Shown: positions 1-10,083, counted from the first letter of the stretch. The stretch: DNA of 64,000 nt from Agromyces soli (GCF_022811605.1 NZ_CP094533.1:2108001-2172000); one strand, 5' to 3'. Numbers and translations: made by a program. Notes: a model not told the origin generated them from the sequence alone.

Positions 1-84
1 GAGGGTGAGCATCAGCACCGTCACGCCCGTGATCTTCGTGCGCAGCGAGATGCGGTTCCACCGCTCGAAGATCGTCTGGTTCAT
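1..84 (-). CDS. Sensor histidine kinase, N-terminal fragment (cut by window edge)
   Basis: Only the first 28 codons are visible. They read MNQTIFERWNRISLRTKITG and then run into a hydrophobic stretch (VTVLMLTL), which is how the first membrane segment of a sensor kinase usually begins: short cationic cytoplasmic N-terminus, then helix. The ATG lies 41 bp downstream of the stop of an OmpR-type response regulator on the same strand, the usual regulator-kinase order. No kinase motif (H-box, HATPase) falls inside the window, so the identity rests on context and the N-terminal pattern. Confidence 0.62.
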   Translation of the reverse strand, partial: MNQTIFERWNRISLRTKITGVTVLMLTL

Positions 85-125
85 GGCACGACGAGCCTAC
101 GCCGACGAGCCTGGCCGAGCGCTGA

Positions 126-818
126 TCACGGCTTGGAGCTCTTCAGCATGTAGCCGAAGCCGCGCTTGGTCTGGATGAGCGGCTCGGCCGAGTGCTGATC
201 GAGCTTGCGGCGCAGGTAGGAGATGTAGCTCTCGACGATGCCGGCGTCGCCGTTGAAGTCGTACTCCCACACGTGGTCGAGGATCTGCGCCTTCGAGAGC
301 ACCCGGTTCGGGTTCAGCATGAGGTAGCGCAGCAGCTTGAACTCGGTGGGGGAGAGCTCGACCGGCACGTCGCCGACGAGGACCTCGTGCGTGTCCTGGT
401 CCATGGTGAGCTCGCCGGTGCGGATGACCGCGTCCTCCTCGGCGTGCATGGTGCGGCGGAGGATCGCCTTGATGCGGGCGACGATCTCGTCGAGGGAGAA
501 GGGCTTCGTCACGTAGTCGTCGCCGCCGACGGTGAGGCCGGTGATCTTGTCCTCCGTGTCGTCCTTCGCGGTGAGGAACAGGATGGGGGCGGTGTAGCCG
601 GCGGAGCGCAGGCGCTTGGTGACGCCGAAGCCGTTCATGTCGGGCAGCATGACGTCGAGGATGATGAGGTCGGGCTCTTCTTCGAGCACGGCGGAGATGG
701 TCTGGGCGCCGTTGCCGACCGCCCGGACGGCGAAGCCGGCGAAGCGCAGGCTCGTGGTCAGCAGGTCGCGGATGTTGGGCTCGTCGTCGACGATGAGAAT
801 TCGGGGTCCGTCGCTCAT
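126..818 (-). CDS. OmpR/PhoB-family two-component response regulator
   Basis: A 230-residue DNA-binding response regulator. Residues 1-120 are a receiver domain: acidic pair D11/D12, phosphoacceptor D55 in LIILDVMLPD, T83 and K105 (VTKPF). Residues about 130-228 are a winged-helix OmpR/PhoB effector ending in the typical QTKRGFGYML wing. Length is standard. The gene is first in a pair with the kinase fragment at 1-84, so that kinase is its likely partner. The sequence resembles actinobacterial TcrA/PrrA-like regulators, but the signal sensed cannot be read from the protein. The ATG at 818 has a GAGAAT hexamer six bases upstream and no Shine-Dalgarno, so it may be read from a nearly leaderless message. 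Confidence 0.93.
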   Translation of the reverse strand: MSDGPRILIVDDEPNIRDLLTTSLRFAGFAVRAVGNGAQTISAVLEEEPDLIILDVMLPDMNGFGVTKRLRSAGYTAPILFLTAKDDTEDKITGLTVGGDDYVTKPFSLDEIVARIKAILRRTMHAEEDAVIRTGELTMDQDTHEVLVGDVPVELSPTEFKLLRYLMLNPNRVLSKAQILDHVWEYDFNGDAGIVESYISYLRRKLDQHSAEPLIQTKRGFGYMLKSSKP

Positions 819-894
819 GGCGACATTCTCTTAGCGTTCGCTGGAAGCTGCCTGGGAGTCAGTTGCGCGCTCGTGCCGGGCTACGATTCGGGGT

Positions 895-1830
895 ATGGCT
901 GCCCCCTCGACTCGAGCGATCGGCTGGGTCGAGCCCCAGTACCGCCACCCCGTGCGCCGCATCGCCGGGCGCGACGTCGACTACCGGCGCGAGATCCAGG
1001 TCATGGCGGTCGTGAACCGCACCCCCGACTCGTTCTACGACCGCGGTGCGACGTTCGGGCTCGACGCGGCGGTCGACGCCGGCCGCCGCGCGATCGCCGC
1101 CGGCGCCGCGTGGATCGACATCGGCGGCGCGAAGTTCGGGCCCGGCCCCGCCATCCCGATCGCCGAGGAGATCGACCGCGTCGTGCCCGTCGTCGAGGCG
1201 CTCCGCGACGACGGCGCCGCGCTCTCCGTCGACACCTTCCACGGCGAGGTCGCACGGGCGGCGATCGCCGCGGGTGCGCACGTCATCAACGACACCACCG
1301 GCATCCACGATCCCGCGCTCGCCGAAGCGGTCGCGGCCTCCGACGCGACCCTCGTCATCACCCACAGCCGTGCGGAGCCCCGGCAGTGGTTCCCGAGGCC
1401 GGAGTACGCCGACGTGGTCGACGAGGTCCGGGCCTTCCTCGAGCAGCGCGTCGCGCTCGCCGTCTCGCTCGGGGTGCCCGAGGATCGGATCGTGCTCGAC
1501 CCCGGGCACGATCTGAACAAGAACACCCGGCACACGCTCGAGCTCACCCGGCGCTTCGGCGAGTTCGCGGGCCTCGGCTTCCCGCTCGTCGCCGCGGTCT
1601 CGAACAAGGACTTCATCGGCGAGTCGCTCGACCGCCCGCGCGACGGCCGGCTCGCCGGCTCGATCGCCGCCGCGGTGTTCTGCGCGGCGCAGGGCGCGCG
1701 CATCCTGCGCATGCACAACGTGGCCGAGTCGGTCGACGCGGCGCGGATGGTCGAGGCGATCATGGGCTGGCGCGAGCCGGCCTACCTGAAGCACAACCTC
1801 GTCGACGGCCCGAACGAGGAGAGCGCATGA
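895..1830 (+). CDS. Dihydropteroate synthase-related protein (FolP2-like)
   Basis: A 311-residue TIM-barrel protein of the pterin-binding family. It has MAVVNRTPDSF near residue 35, the SVDTF strand, a LDPGHD segment and VSNKDFIGE near residue 235. True dihydropteroate synthases have NVTPDSFSDGG, DPGIGFGKT and SRK at these places. Here the SRK arginine is Asn, and the final RVHD is RMHN. This is the pattern of mycobacterial FolP2, which does not act as a dihydropteroate synthase, so folate synthesis should not be assumed. The next gene overlaps it by ATGA, implying translational coupling with a RibD-type reductase. TACGAT at 882-887 lies 7 nt before the ATG, suggesting a leaderless transcript. 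Confidence 0.85.
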   Translation: MAAPSTRAIGWVEPQYRHPVRRIAGRDVDYRREIQVMAVVNRTPDSFYDRGATFGLDAAVDAGRRAIAAGAAWIDIGGAKFGPGPAIPIAEEIDRVVPVVEALRDDGAALSVDTFHGEVARAAIAAGAHVINDTTGIHDPALAEAVAASDATLVITHSRAEPRQWFPRPEYADVVDEVRAFLEQRVALAVSLGVPEDRIVLDPGHDLNKNTRHTLELTRRFGEFAGLGFPLVAAVSNKDFIGESLDRPRDGRLAGSIAAAVFCAAQGARILRMHNVAESVDAARMVEAIMGWREPAYLKHNLVDGPNEESA

Positions 1831-2549
1831 GCGACGCACCGGAGGTGACCCGCGCGCAGCTGCTCGACGCCTACGCGCTCCCCGAGCGGACGACGCCCCG
1901 GATCCGGATGAACTTCGTGATGAGCCTCGACGGGGCCGTCACCCTGGACGGCCGCAGCGGCGGACTCGGCGATCCCGCAGACCGGCTCGCGATGGGCGTG
2001 CTCCGCACGCTCGCCGACGTCGTGCTCGTCGGGGCGGGCACGGTGCGGGCGGAAGGCTACGGCGGGCTCCGGCTGCGCGCCGAGAACCGGGCCTGGCGCC
2101 GCGAGCACGGGCTGCCCGATGCGCCCCGCATCGCGATCGTGTCCTCGGCGCTCGAACTCGACCCGGCCGACGACGTCTTCACCGAGGCCGAGGGCCAGCC
2201 GCTCGTGCTCACGCACGAGGCATCCGACCCCGCTCGTCGCGCGGCTCTCGCCGGCGTCGCCGAGCTCGTCGACTGCGGAGCCGAGCGGGTGGAACCGGCG
2301 CTCGTGCGCGACGCGCTCGCCGAGCGGGGGATGCCGCAGATCCTGTGCGAGGGCGGGCCGCACCTGTTCGGGGCGCTGCTCGACGCCGACCTCGTCGACG
2401 AGCTCTGCCTGAGCCTCAGCCCGCTGCTCGTCTCGGGCGGCGCCGGGCGCATCGCGCAGGGCCTCAGCCAGCACGCCCGGCGGATGCGCCTCGTGCACGC
2501 GATCCCGGCCGGGGACCTGCTGCTGCTCAGGTACGCCAGGGCACGCTAG
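1827..2549 (+). CDS. RibD C-terminal-domain (pyrimidine reductase / DHFR-fold) protein
   Basis: A 240-residue protein of the RibD C-terminal reductase fold. The N-terminal strand IRMNFVMSLDGAVTLDGRSG and VVLVGAGTVRAEGYG (about residues 65-80) match the NADPH/substrate region, and ILCEGGPHLFGALL (about 175-188) is the diagnostic EGGP turn. It lacks a RibD deaminase domain, so it could reduce a pyrimidine or pterin intermediate but cannot do the whole RibD reaction. The ATG overlaps the stop of the FolP2-like gene (ATGA), so the two are almost certainly co-translated. Reductase-fold proteins paired with FolP-like proteins suggest work on a pteridine or flavin-related compound; that part is inference. 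Confidence 0.88.
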   Translation: MSDAPEVTRAQLLDAYALPERTTPRIRMNFVMSLDGAVTLDGRSGGLGDPADRLAMGVLRTLADVVLVGAGTVRAEGYGGLRLRAENRAWRREHGLPDAPRIAIVSSALELDPADDVFTEAEGQPLVLTHEASDPARRAALAGVAELVDCGAERVEPALVRDALAERGMPQILCEGGPHLFGALLDADLVDELCLSLSPLLVSGGAGRIAQGLSQHARRMRLVHAIPAGDLLLLRYARAR

Positions 2550-2561
2550 CCCCGCGCCCGA

Positions 2562-2649
2562 CAACTCAGGAACACTCGTACTGCATCCGCGGAATCACGC
2601 GTCGGACGCACGCGGCGCCGCCGCATATGTGCCAGATGTTCCTGAGTTG
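2562..2649. repeat. Interspersed palindromic-ended repeat, copy 1
   Basis: An 88 bp element bounded by a perfect 13 bp inverted repeat, CAACTCAGGAACA at 2562-2574 and its complement TGTTCCTGAGTTG at 2637-2649. The interior shares GCATCC, CGGAATC and CGCG blocks and the extended right end GCCAGATGTTCCTGAGTTG with the copy at 58766-58856. It sits between the convergent ends of the reductase and XPB genes and contains no ORF. It could act as a bidirectional terminator or be a small non-autonomous mobile or REP-like element. Confidence 0.85.
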
Positions 2650-2669
2650 CGGGAGGTCGTCCGCCCCGG

Positions 2670-4316
2670 TCAGGCGGCGGCGTCGAGGGCGTGCGCGTCG
2701 AGGATCGTGTACGAGTAGCCCTGCTCGGCGAGGAAGCGCTGCCGGTTCTGGGCGAAGTCCTGATCGACGGTGTCGCGCGCGACGAGCGTGTAGAAGTTCG
2801 CCGAGAGCCCGGACTCCTTGGGCCGCAGCAGCCGGCCGAGGCGCTGCGCCTCCTCCTGGCGAGAGCCGTACGAGCCGGACACCTGGATCGCCACGGTCGC
2901 CTCGGGCAGGTCGACGGAGAAGTTCGCGACCTTCGACACGACGAGCACGGGCGTGCGGCCGTCGCGGAACTCCTGGAACAGGCGCTCGCGCTCGTCGACC
3001 GGCGTGGCGCCCGTGAGCTGCGGGGCGCCGAGCGTCTCGGCGAGTTCGTCGATCTGGTCGAGGTACTGCCCGATGACGAGGATGCGCTCGCCGGCGTGCC
3101 GCTCGACGAGCTGCTTCACGACGCCGAGCTTCGCGGGCGCGGTCGCAGCGAGCCGGTAGCGCTCGTCGTCGGCGGATGCCGCGTACGCGAGCCGCTCGGA
3201 CTGCGGCAGATCGATGCGCACCTCGTAGCAGGCGGCGGGGGAGATGAAGCCCTGCGCCTCGATCTCCTTCCACGGGGCGTCGAAGCGCTTCGGGCCGATC
3301 AGGCTGAAGACGTCGCCCTCGCGGCCGTCCTCGCGGACGAGCGTCGCGGTGAGCCCGAGCCGGCGGCGGGCCTGCAGCTCGGCCGTCAGCTTGAACACGG
3401 GCGCGGGCAGCAGGTGCACCTCGTCGTACACGATGAGGCCCCAGTCGAGCGCGTCGAGCAGCGAGAGGTGGGCGTACTCGCCCTTCCGCTTGGCGGTGAG
3501 GATCTGGTAGGTCGCGATCGTGACGGGCTTGATCTCCTTGGTCTGGCCCGAGTACTCGCCGATCTCCTCGGCGGTGAGGCTCGTGCGGCGCAGCAGCTCG
3601 TCGCGCCACTGTCGGGCGGAGACCGTGTTCGTGACGAGGATGAGGGTCGTGGTCTTCGCGGTCGCCATCGCGCCGGCGCCGACGAGGGTCTTGCCGGCGC
3701 CGCAGGGGAGCACGACGACGCCGGAGCCGCCGTCGAAGAAGTTGTCGACCGCCTTCTGCTGGTAGTCGCGCAGATGCCAGCCGTTCTCGGCCAGGTCGAT
3801 GACGTGCGGGGTGCCGGGCGTGTAGCCGGCGAGGTCCTCCGCGGGCCAGCCGAGCTTCACGAGCTCCTGCTTCAGCTGCCCGCGCGCCCAGGGCTCGACG
3901 AGGAAGCTCGTGTCGTCGATGCGCTCGCCGATCAGCGGGGCGATGCGCTTCGCGCCGACGACCTCGGTGAGCACCGCGAGGTCGTCGCTGCGCAGGCGCA
4001 GCTCGCCGCCGTCGGTGCGATCGATCACGAGCCGACCGTACCGGCCGACGGTCTCGCGCATGTCGACCGAGACGGTCTGCGGCACCGGGAACTTCGCGTA
4101 GCGCTCGAGCGTGCCGAGCATGTCGTCGGCGGTGTGCCCCGCGGCTCGCGCGTTCCAGAGGCCGAGCCTCGTGATGCGGTACGTGTGGATGTGCTCGGGG
4201 GCGCGCTCGAGCTCCGCGAAGACTGCGAGGTCGTGCCGCGCATCCTCGGCGAGCGGGTTCGCGACCTCGAGCAGCACGGTGCGGTCGCTCTGCACGATGA
4301 GGGGGCCGTCTGACAT
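2670..4316 (-). CDS. DNA repair helicase XPB (DEAD/DEAH, SF2)
   Basis: A 548-residue SF2 helicase of the actinobacterial XPB type. The N-terminal 180 residues hold the XPB damage-recognition-like region. The Walker A motif CGAGKT is at about 205-210 and DEVH at 298-301, followed by the helicase C lobe with QRLGRLLRPK near residue 495. Family members unwind DNA 3' to 5' and are linked to nucleotide excision repair. The ATG at 4316 is chosen over an in-frame TTG nine bases upstream because TAGACT lies 8 nt before the ATG, leaving no room for the earlier start. Upstream on the same strand is the XPB-like helicase-associated protein, a neighbour often seen with this helicase. Confidence 0.93.
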   Translation of the reverse strand: MSDGPLIVQSDRTVLLEVANPLAEDARHDLAVFAELERAPEHIHTYRITRLGLWNARAAGHTADDMLGTLERYAKFPVPQTVSVDMRETVGRYGRLVIDRTDGGELRLRSDDLAVLTEVVGAKRIAPLIGERIDDTSFLVEPWARGQLKQELVKLGWPAEDLAGYTPGTPHVIDLAENGWHLRDYQQKAVDNFFDGGSGVVVLPCGAGKTLVGAGAMATAKTTTLILVTNTVSARQWRDELLRRTSLTAEEIGEYSGQTKEIKPVTIATYQILTAKRKGEYAHLSLLDALDWGLIVYDEVHLLPAPVFKLTAELQARRRLGLTATLVREDGREGDVFSLIGPKRFDAPWKEIEAQGFISPAACYEVRIDLPQSERLAYAASADDERYRLAATAPAKLGVVKQLVERHAGERILVIGQYLDQIDELAETLGAPQLTGATPVDERERLFQEFRDGRTPVLVVSKVANFSVDLPEATVAIQVSGSYGSRQEEAQRLGRLLRPKESGLSANFYTLVARDTVDQDFAQNRQRFLAEQGYSYTILDAHALDAAA

Positions 4317-4373
4317 GACCGTCAAGTCTACGCCCGATCCGGCATGCCGCGGCGCCTTCGCGGGATCCGGCGC

Positions 4374-6242
4374 TCAGAACTCGGGCGCCGGGGCGACCGA
4401 GGCGATGGCGGAGATCGGCAGCGTGCGCTCGATGTCGGCCTTGCGGTCGCGTGCGCGCAGCCGGCCGTTCGCGACGCTCGCCGGCGCAAGGAGATAGTCG
4501 GCGGTCTGCCCGCCGGGCATCCGCACCGTCACGGTCAGCGTCTCCTTCGCCCGCGCCGCGGCCTCGAGCTGCCGGGCGAGCCACGCCTGCTCGGTCGCCG
4601 GGCCGTCGCTCGGCGCGGCGAGCAGCACGTCGAGGAGCTTGCCGACCGGATCGCCGGCCGGGGCTGGGGTCGGCGTCGGGGCGAGGCGGTGCCGCTGCAG
4701 GCGGAGGATGCGTCCGTCCGCGTCCTCCGCGGCGACCGGGTACCTGGCGTCGGAGAGGGCCCAGAACACGACGTCCGGCGCGAACCTCGACAGCAGCCGG
4801 TGCGGGCCGGTGCGCCGCAGCCCGATCGCGCTCAGCGACTGGTCGACCTCGAGCGTGCCGATCAGCTGCTCGTCGTCGGAGCGCACCGAGCTCTTCGCCG
4901 GCGCGTCGCCGTCGTCGGCGACGGAGACCCGCACTGCGCCGAAGCGCGCCGCCGCCTCGGCGACGAGGTACTCGAGGGGCTGCGGGATGCCGGTGAGCGA
5001 GAGCGCGCCGAGGAACTCGCGGATCGAGTCCGCGGTCTCGCCGGCCGCGAGACCGCGGTTCACGGACGCCGCGGTGACCCGGTAGCTGGAGGCGAGGTCG
5101 CGGCCCTCGACGTCGGCGAATCCCCGCAGCCTGGCGTCGAGCGCCGGCTCGAGCGGCCCAGGGGAGACGATCGTGAGGTCGTGCTGCACGTACACCCGGT
5201 CGACCTGCGCCGGGAAGTGCGCGCCGAGCAGGGCGGCCGCTTCGTCGAGCCGCCCGCCGAGCACGAGTCGGCCCGGTTCGACGGGCTCGCCGGCGACGGC
5301 GAGGCCGAGAGCTTCCGCCTCGCCCGCGAGCCTCGCGAGGCCCGCGTCGAGCCAGTCGCCGCCGACGGGGTAGAGCCAGCGCACGTCCTCCCGGAAGGCT
5401 GCTGCGGAGAGCGTCTCACTGCGTCGGGTGACGAGTTCGCGGAGGGCGGCGGGCACCCGCTCGCGCCAGCACTCTGCGAGGGCGGCCCACCGCTCCGCCG
5501 GTCCGGAGAGCGACCAGGCCGCGCCGGCGTCGGACTCGAGCCAGTACGCGCCGTCGCGCACGACCAGGCCGGCTTCGACGGCGCGGCCGAACAGGCGCGG
5601 CACCTCGTCGAGCGCGACCCCGGCGACCTCGGCGAGGCGGCGCGCGTCGGGCAGGGCGAGGCCGCCCTTCGCGAGCTCCCTCGCGGGCTGGGCGCCGAGG
5701 GCTGCGAGTAGTTCGGCGGTGGCGGCGACGGTCGCGTGCGCCTGCTCGGATGCGCGTCGTGCCAGCAGCGAGCGGTCGACCTCGTCGACGGCGTGCAGCA
5801 CCGGGGGCGCCGGGGCGAGGAGCGCCTCGACGCTCGGCAGCTCGTCGCCGAGGTGCGGCACGAGTCGGGCCGTGATCGCGGCCGGGACGTGCAGGGCGCC
5901 TGCTGGGCCGCCCTCCGCATCGACGACGAGCAGTCGCGCGCGCAGCCCGGCCAGGAGCGTCGGCAGTCCGCTCTGGAACTCCGCGGAGGCGCCGAGTTCG
6001 GCGACGCGGTCGGCGAGCGACTGCTCGTCGAGCTGATGCTCGGCGCTCGCGAGCACGGCGAGCACTGCGAGGTGCGGCCGATCGAGGCGACCGATGACGT
6101 GGTCGAGCGAGTCCTGGTGCAGGAGCGCCTCGGCCAGGTCGAAGAGGTCGGCGATGCCGTCGGTCGAGAACTCGCGGAGGGCGAGCGCGTCGCGCAGCTC
6201 GTCGCGGCCCATGCCCCGGAGCTGTGCGGCGAGCTGCAGCAT
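4374..6242 (-). CDS. Helicase-associated protein (XPB/Ssl2-like N-terminal domain)
   Basis: A 622-residue protein that starts MLQLAAQLRGMGRDELRDAL and resembles the actinobacterial 'helicase-associated' family whose C-terminal part is related to the XPB/Ssl2 N-terminal domain. I see no Walker A or B motif, so it is probably not an ATPase itself. The middle is Ala/Leu-rich and helical. The segment with YVQHDLTIVSPGPL (about residues 420-435) matches the conserved QxDLTxxxPGPL signature of the family. It lies just upstream of xpb in the same direction and 8 bp downstream of a small membrane protein gene, so the three may form one transcript. A role as an XPB partner is inferred from position. 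Confidence 0.82.
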   Translation of the reverse strand: MLQLAAQLRGMGRDELRDALALREFSTDGIADLFDLAEALLHQDSLDHVIGRLDRPHLAVLAVLASAEHQLDEQSLADRVAELGASAEFQSGLPTLLAGLRARLLVVDAEGGPAGALHVPAAITARLVPHLGDELPSVEALLAPAPPVLHAVDEVDRSLLARRASEQAHATVAATAELLAALGAQPARELAKGGLALPDARRLAEVAGVALDEVPRLFGRAVEAGLVVRDGAYWLESDAGAAWSLSGPAERWAALAECWRERVPAALRELVTRRSETLSAAAFREDVRWLYPVGGDWLDAGLARLAGEAEALGLAVAGEPVEPGRLVLGGRLDEAAALLGAHFPAQVDRVYVQHDLTIVSPGPLEPALDARLRGFADVEGRDLASSYRVTAASVNRGLAAGETADSIREFLGALSLTGIPQPLEYLVAEAAARFGAVRVSVADDGDAPAKSSVRSDDEQLIGTLEVDQSLSAIGLRRTGPHRLLSRFAPDVVFWALSDARYPVAAEDADGRILRLQRHRLAPTPTPAPAGDPVGKLLDVLLAAPSDGPATEQAWLARQLEAAARAKETLTVTVRMPGGQTADYLLAPASVANGRLRARDRKADIERTLPISAIASVAPAPEF

Positions 6243-6250
6243 AGGCCCGC

Positions 6251-6523
6251 TCAGCTCCCGGTTCGCGCCTCGCGCGAGCGGCGCACGGCGTTGACGATGA
6301 GGAGGACCACGAGCAGGAGGAAGCCGAGCGGCAGCCCGACGACGGGGATGAAGAAGACGACCGGCCAGACGCCGCGACTGAAGCCGTCGCCGGCTCCGGC
6401 CCCGGCGGCGGTGGCGATCAGCACGGCGAAGATGCACAGCACCGACAGTCCGACCGAGCCGGCGACCATGAAGGCGAGGACGCGCTCGAGGCGGTTCTCT
6501 GAGGTGGGGCGATCGGTGCTCAC
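6251..6523 (-). CDS. Small two-helix membrane protein
   Basis: A 90-residue protein with two hydrophobic segments: about residues 17-40 (VLAFMVAGSVGLSVLCIFAV) and 52-76, the latter ending in a basic VNAVRRSREAR tail. Function unknown; proteins of this size and layout are common in Microbacteriaceae. The GTG at 6523 is supported by TATCCT at 6530-6535, exactly 6 nt upstream, so the GGGAGG directly next to the GTG is probably not used as a ribosome-binding site and the message is likely leaderless. The stop is 8 bp before the next gene, suggesting an operon with the helicase-associated protein. Confidence 0.75.
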   Translation of the reverse strand: MSTDRPTSENRLERVLAFMVAGSVGLSVLCIFAVLIATAAGAGAGDGFSRGVWPVVFFIPVVGLPLGFLLLVVLLIVNAVRRSREARTGS

Positions 6524-6630
6524 CCTCCCAGGATAGCCAGGGCGAGCCGAGTGCGTCGGCCGCAACTAGACTGGGGACCCGAGGGCGACGCGTTCCGGCG
6601 CGCCCGCATGGACACGAGCGAGGTCACGCG

Positions 6631-7011
6631 ATGCCCAGCGGCAAGGTCAAGTTCTACGACGAGGAGAAGGGGTTCGGCTTCATCAGCGGCGATGACGGCC
6701 AGGAGGTCTTCCTGCACGCCTCCGCGCTCCCCGACGGGGCCGTCGTCCGGGCCGGATCGAAGGTCGAGTACGGCATCGCCGACGGCAAGCGCGGGCCGCA
6801 GGCACTCTCGGTGCGCGTCCTCGAGACGCCGCCGAGCCTCGCCCGGATCAACCGCCGCTCGGCCGACGACATGGCGGTTGTGGTCGAAGACCTGGTGAAG
6901 TGGCTCGACGCGGCGGGCAGCGACCTGCGCCGCGGCCGCTACCCCGACAAGGCGCGCGGCCGGCAGATCGCGACGCTGCTGCGGAAGGTGGCTGACGAGC
7001 TGGATGCCTGA
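6631..7011 (+). CDS. Cold-shock-domain protein with C-terminal extension
   Basis: A 126-residue protein. Residues 1-66 are a cold-shock domain with the RNA/DNA-binding motifs RNP1 (KGFGFI, about 13-18) and RNP2 (VFLHAS, about 26-31). Residues 67-126 are a charged helical extension typical of the roughly 127-residue actinobacterial CspB-like group rather than the 67-residue CspA type. A TAGACT hexamer lies about 60 bases upstream of the start, leaving a leader with a GAGGT ribosome-binding site 7 bases from the ATG. The stop overlaps the next gene by 8 bp, implying coupled translation with the DUF3027 protein. Confidence 0.93.
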   Translation: MPSGKVKFYDEEKGFGFISGDDGQEVFLHASALPDGAVVRAGSKVEYGIADGKRGPQALSVRVLETPPSLARINRRSADDMAVVVEDLVKWLDAAGSDLRRGRYPDKARGRQIATLLRKVADELDA

Positions 7012-7750
7012 GTCGACTGGAGCCGAAACCGGGCCGACCGAGGCCGGACCCGAGGCGAACGAAGCCGAACTCGCGCCGGTCGAGTCGACCGTCGCCGAGG
7101 AGCCGAACGCCCCCGAGCAGCCGACCGACGCCGAGGAGCCGGCGTTCGTCGCAGACGAGGTGCTGCTCGCCTCCGCCGCGCTCGCCCAGCGGGCGCTGCT
7201 CGAGGTCACCCCGCCCGAGACGGTCGGCTCCGTCGTCGGGCACATCGTCGAGGGCGAGCACGTGCTGTCGCTGCTCTTCGCGGCCGACCTCGCCGGGTAC
7301 CCGGGCTGGCACTGGAGCGTGACGATCGCCCGGGTCGAGGACGCCGAGCCGACCGTGCTCGAGACCGAGCTCATGCCGGGCGAGCGCGCCCTGCTCGCCC
7401 CGGAGTGGGTGCCGTGGTCCGAGCGGCTCGCCGAGTACCGGGCCGCGCAGACCGCCGCGGCCGAGGCGGCCGCACTGGCCGGTGACGAGCCCGGGACCGA
7501 GCTCGACGACGAGGACTTCGAGGACGACGACCCGGACGACGACGACTCGGACGACGACGACTCGGACGACGACGGCTTCGACGATCACGACGATCACGAC
7601 GACGCCTTCGACGGCATCGAGATCGATGCGCTCGGCGAGGAGCCCGGCGACGACTCGGACGATGATGATGACGACGACTCCGACGACGAATCGGACGACG
7701 ACGACTCGTCAGGCGACGACGACTCCGCGGATCACGACGAGCGCGACTGA
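7004..7750 (+). CDS. DUF3027-family protein with long acidic tail
   Basis: A 248-residue protein. An Ala/Glu/Pro-rich N-terminus (1-48) precedes the DUF3027 core (about 50-155), recognised by HVLSLLFAADLAGYPGWHWS and LAPEWVPWSERL. The last 80 residues are almost only Asp, Ser and Glu, with DDDDSDDDDS-type repeats and a few His. Such tails can bind cations or basic partners, but nothing in the sequence fixes a function. Its ATG lies inside the end of the cold-shock gene, so the two are co-expressed; DUF3027 genes next to cold-shock genes are a common actinobacterial arrangement. The 3' end overlaps the opposite-strand DUF2530 gene by 19 bp. Confidence 0.85.
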   Translation: MPESTGAETGPTEAGPEANEAELAPVESTVAEEPNAPEQPTDAEEPAFVADEVLLASAALAQRALLEVTPPETVGSVVGHIVEGEHVLSLLFAADLAGYPGWHWSVTIARVEDAEPTVLETELMPGERALLAPEWVPWSERLAEYRAAQTAAAEAAALAGDEPGTELDDEDFEDDDPDDDDSDDDDSDDDGFDDHDDHDDAFDGIEIDALGEEPGDDSDDDDDDDSDDESDDDDSSGDDDSADHDERD

Positions 7751-7983
7751 CGCCGCCTGAGCAGCTGCACGGCGACGATGCCGGCGACGCCCAGGCCGGC
7801 GCCGATCAGCGTCGTCGGCACCAGCAGCGCGCTCGCGCGTGCGTCGATCGTGCCGCCGAGAGCCAGCACGACGCCGAGGGCGACGAGCCAGCCGACCGTG
7901 CCGACGAGCAGCGCCTTCCGCGCGTCGGCACGGGCCGGCGCGGGGTCGGGGCGCCGCTCCTGCTCCGGCAGCCAGAGCCGCAT
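7732..7983 (-). CDS. DUF2530-type small membrane protein
   Basis: An 83-residue protein beginning MRLWLPEQERRPDPAPARAD, with two membrane segments (about 26-44 and 50-72) and a basic RRRQSRSS end. This matches the actinobacterial DUF2530 pattern. The start follows the serC stop by one base, so it is the second gene of a serC operon. No catalytic residues are visible and the function is unknown. A longer reading upstream in the same frame overlaps serC and is rejected. Confidence 0.75.
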   Translation of the reverse strand: MRLWLPEQERRPDPAPARADARKALLVGTVGWLVALGVVLALGGTIDARASALLVPTTLIGAGLGVAGIVAVQLLRRRQSRSS

Positions 7984-7984
7984 G

Positions 7985-9860
<1,876 letters not shown>

Positions 9861-9867
<7 letters not shown>

Positions 9868-9907
9868 GTTCATCGACGGCGGAGCTCCTCGCCGACTGAG
9901 TTCATCG
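9861..9907. repeat. Direct repeat at the ideR 3' end
   Basis: CGACTGAGTTCATCG occurs at 9861-9875, including the ideR stop codon, and again at 9893-9907, a period of 32 bp. This looks like a small duplication of the gene end into the intergenic region. The rest of 9908-10000 is GC-rich with no ORF I can support. Confidence 0.6.
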
Positions 9908-10007
9908 GCCGCGGAGTGCGTCGGTCGCTGAGCGGACGCGTCGGCGGGGCTCGGCCCGCGGAGTTCCGCGGCCTGAGCTTGGGATCCGCTGTGAGTCCGC
10001 GTCCGTC

Positions 10008-10047
10008 GTGACCGGAATGTGACATCCGCGGAGCCCTCGCGTATTCT
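10008..10047 (+). promoter_or_regulatory. Promoter with GTGAC direct repeat upstream of the NlpC/P60 gene
   Basis: GTGACA at 10019-10024, a 17 bp spacer and TATTCT at 10042-10047 form a sigma-70-like promoter. A second GTGACC lies exactly 11 bp upstream (10008), giving a GTGAC-N6-GTGAC direct repeat. The same layout, including the sequence GTGACATCCG, precedes the CHAP gene at 11900-11939. An 11 bp direct repeat overlapping -35 suits an OmpR-type activator; MtrA is known to control such hydrolase genes in actinobacteria, but binding here is inferred. Confidence 0.65.
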
Positions 10048-10054
10048 CGTTCGA

Positions 10055-10083
10055 GTCCGCCGGCGAGAAGCCAGACGGCGGAC
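10055..10083 (+). other. Stem-loop at the start of the NlpC/P60 leader
   Basis: GTCCGCCG (10055-10062) pairs perfectly with CGGCGGAC (10076-10083) around a 13-base loop. It would lie at the very 5' end of a leader of about 140 nt reaching to the TTG at 10194. Actinobacterial NlpC/P60 genes are often preceded by a ydaO-type (cyclic di-AMP) riboswitch. I cannot find the full ydaO consensus here, so only a structured leader is claimed. Confidence 0.45.

Noticed and set aside
192..2549. A long plus-strand frame from the response regulator into the reductase gene
   Set aside because: Only the part from 1827 encodes a recognisable protein; the earlier part is antisense to the regulator or out of frame with the FolP2-like gene.
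2562..2649. Insertion-sequence remnant
   Set aside because: The inverted ends suggest mobility, but there is no transposase fragment and no visible target duplication, so it is listed only as an interspersed repeat.
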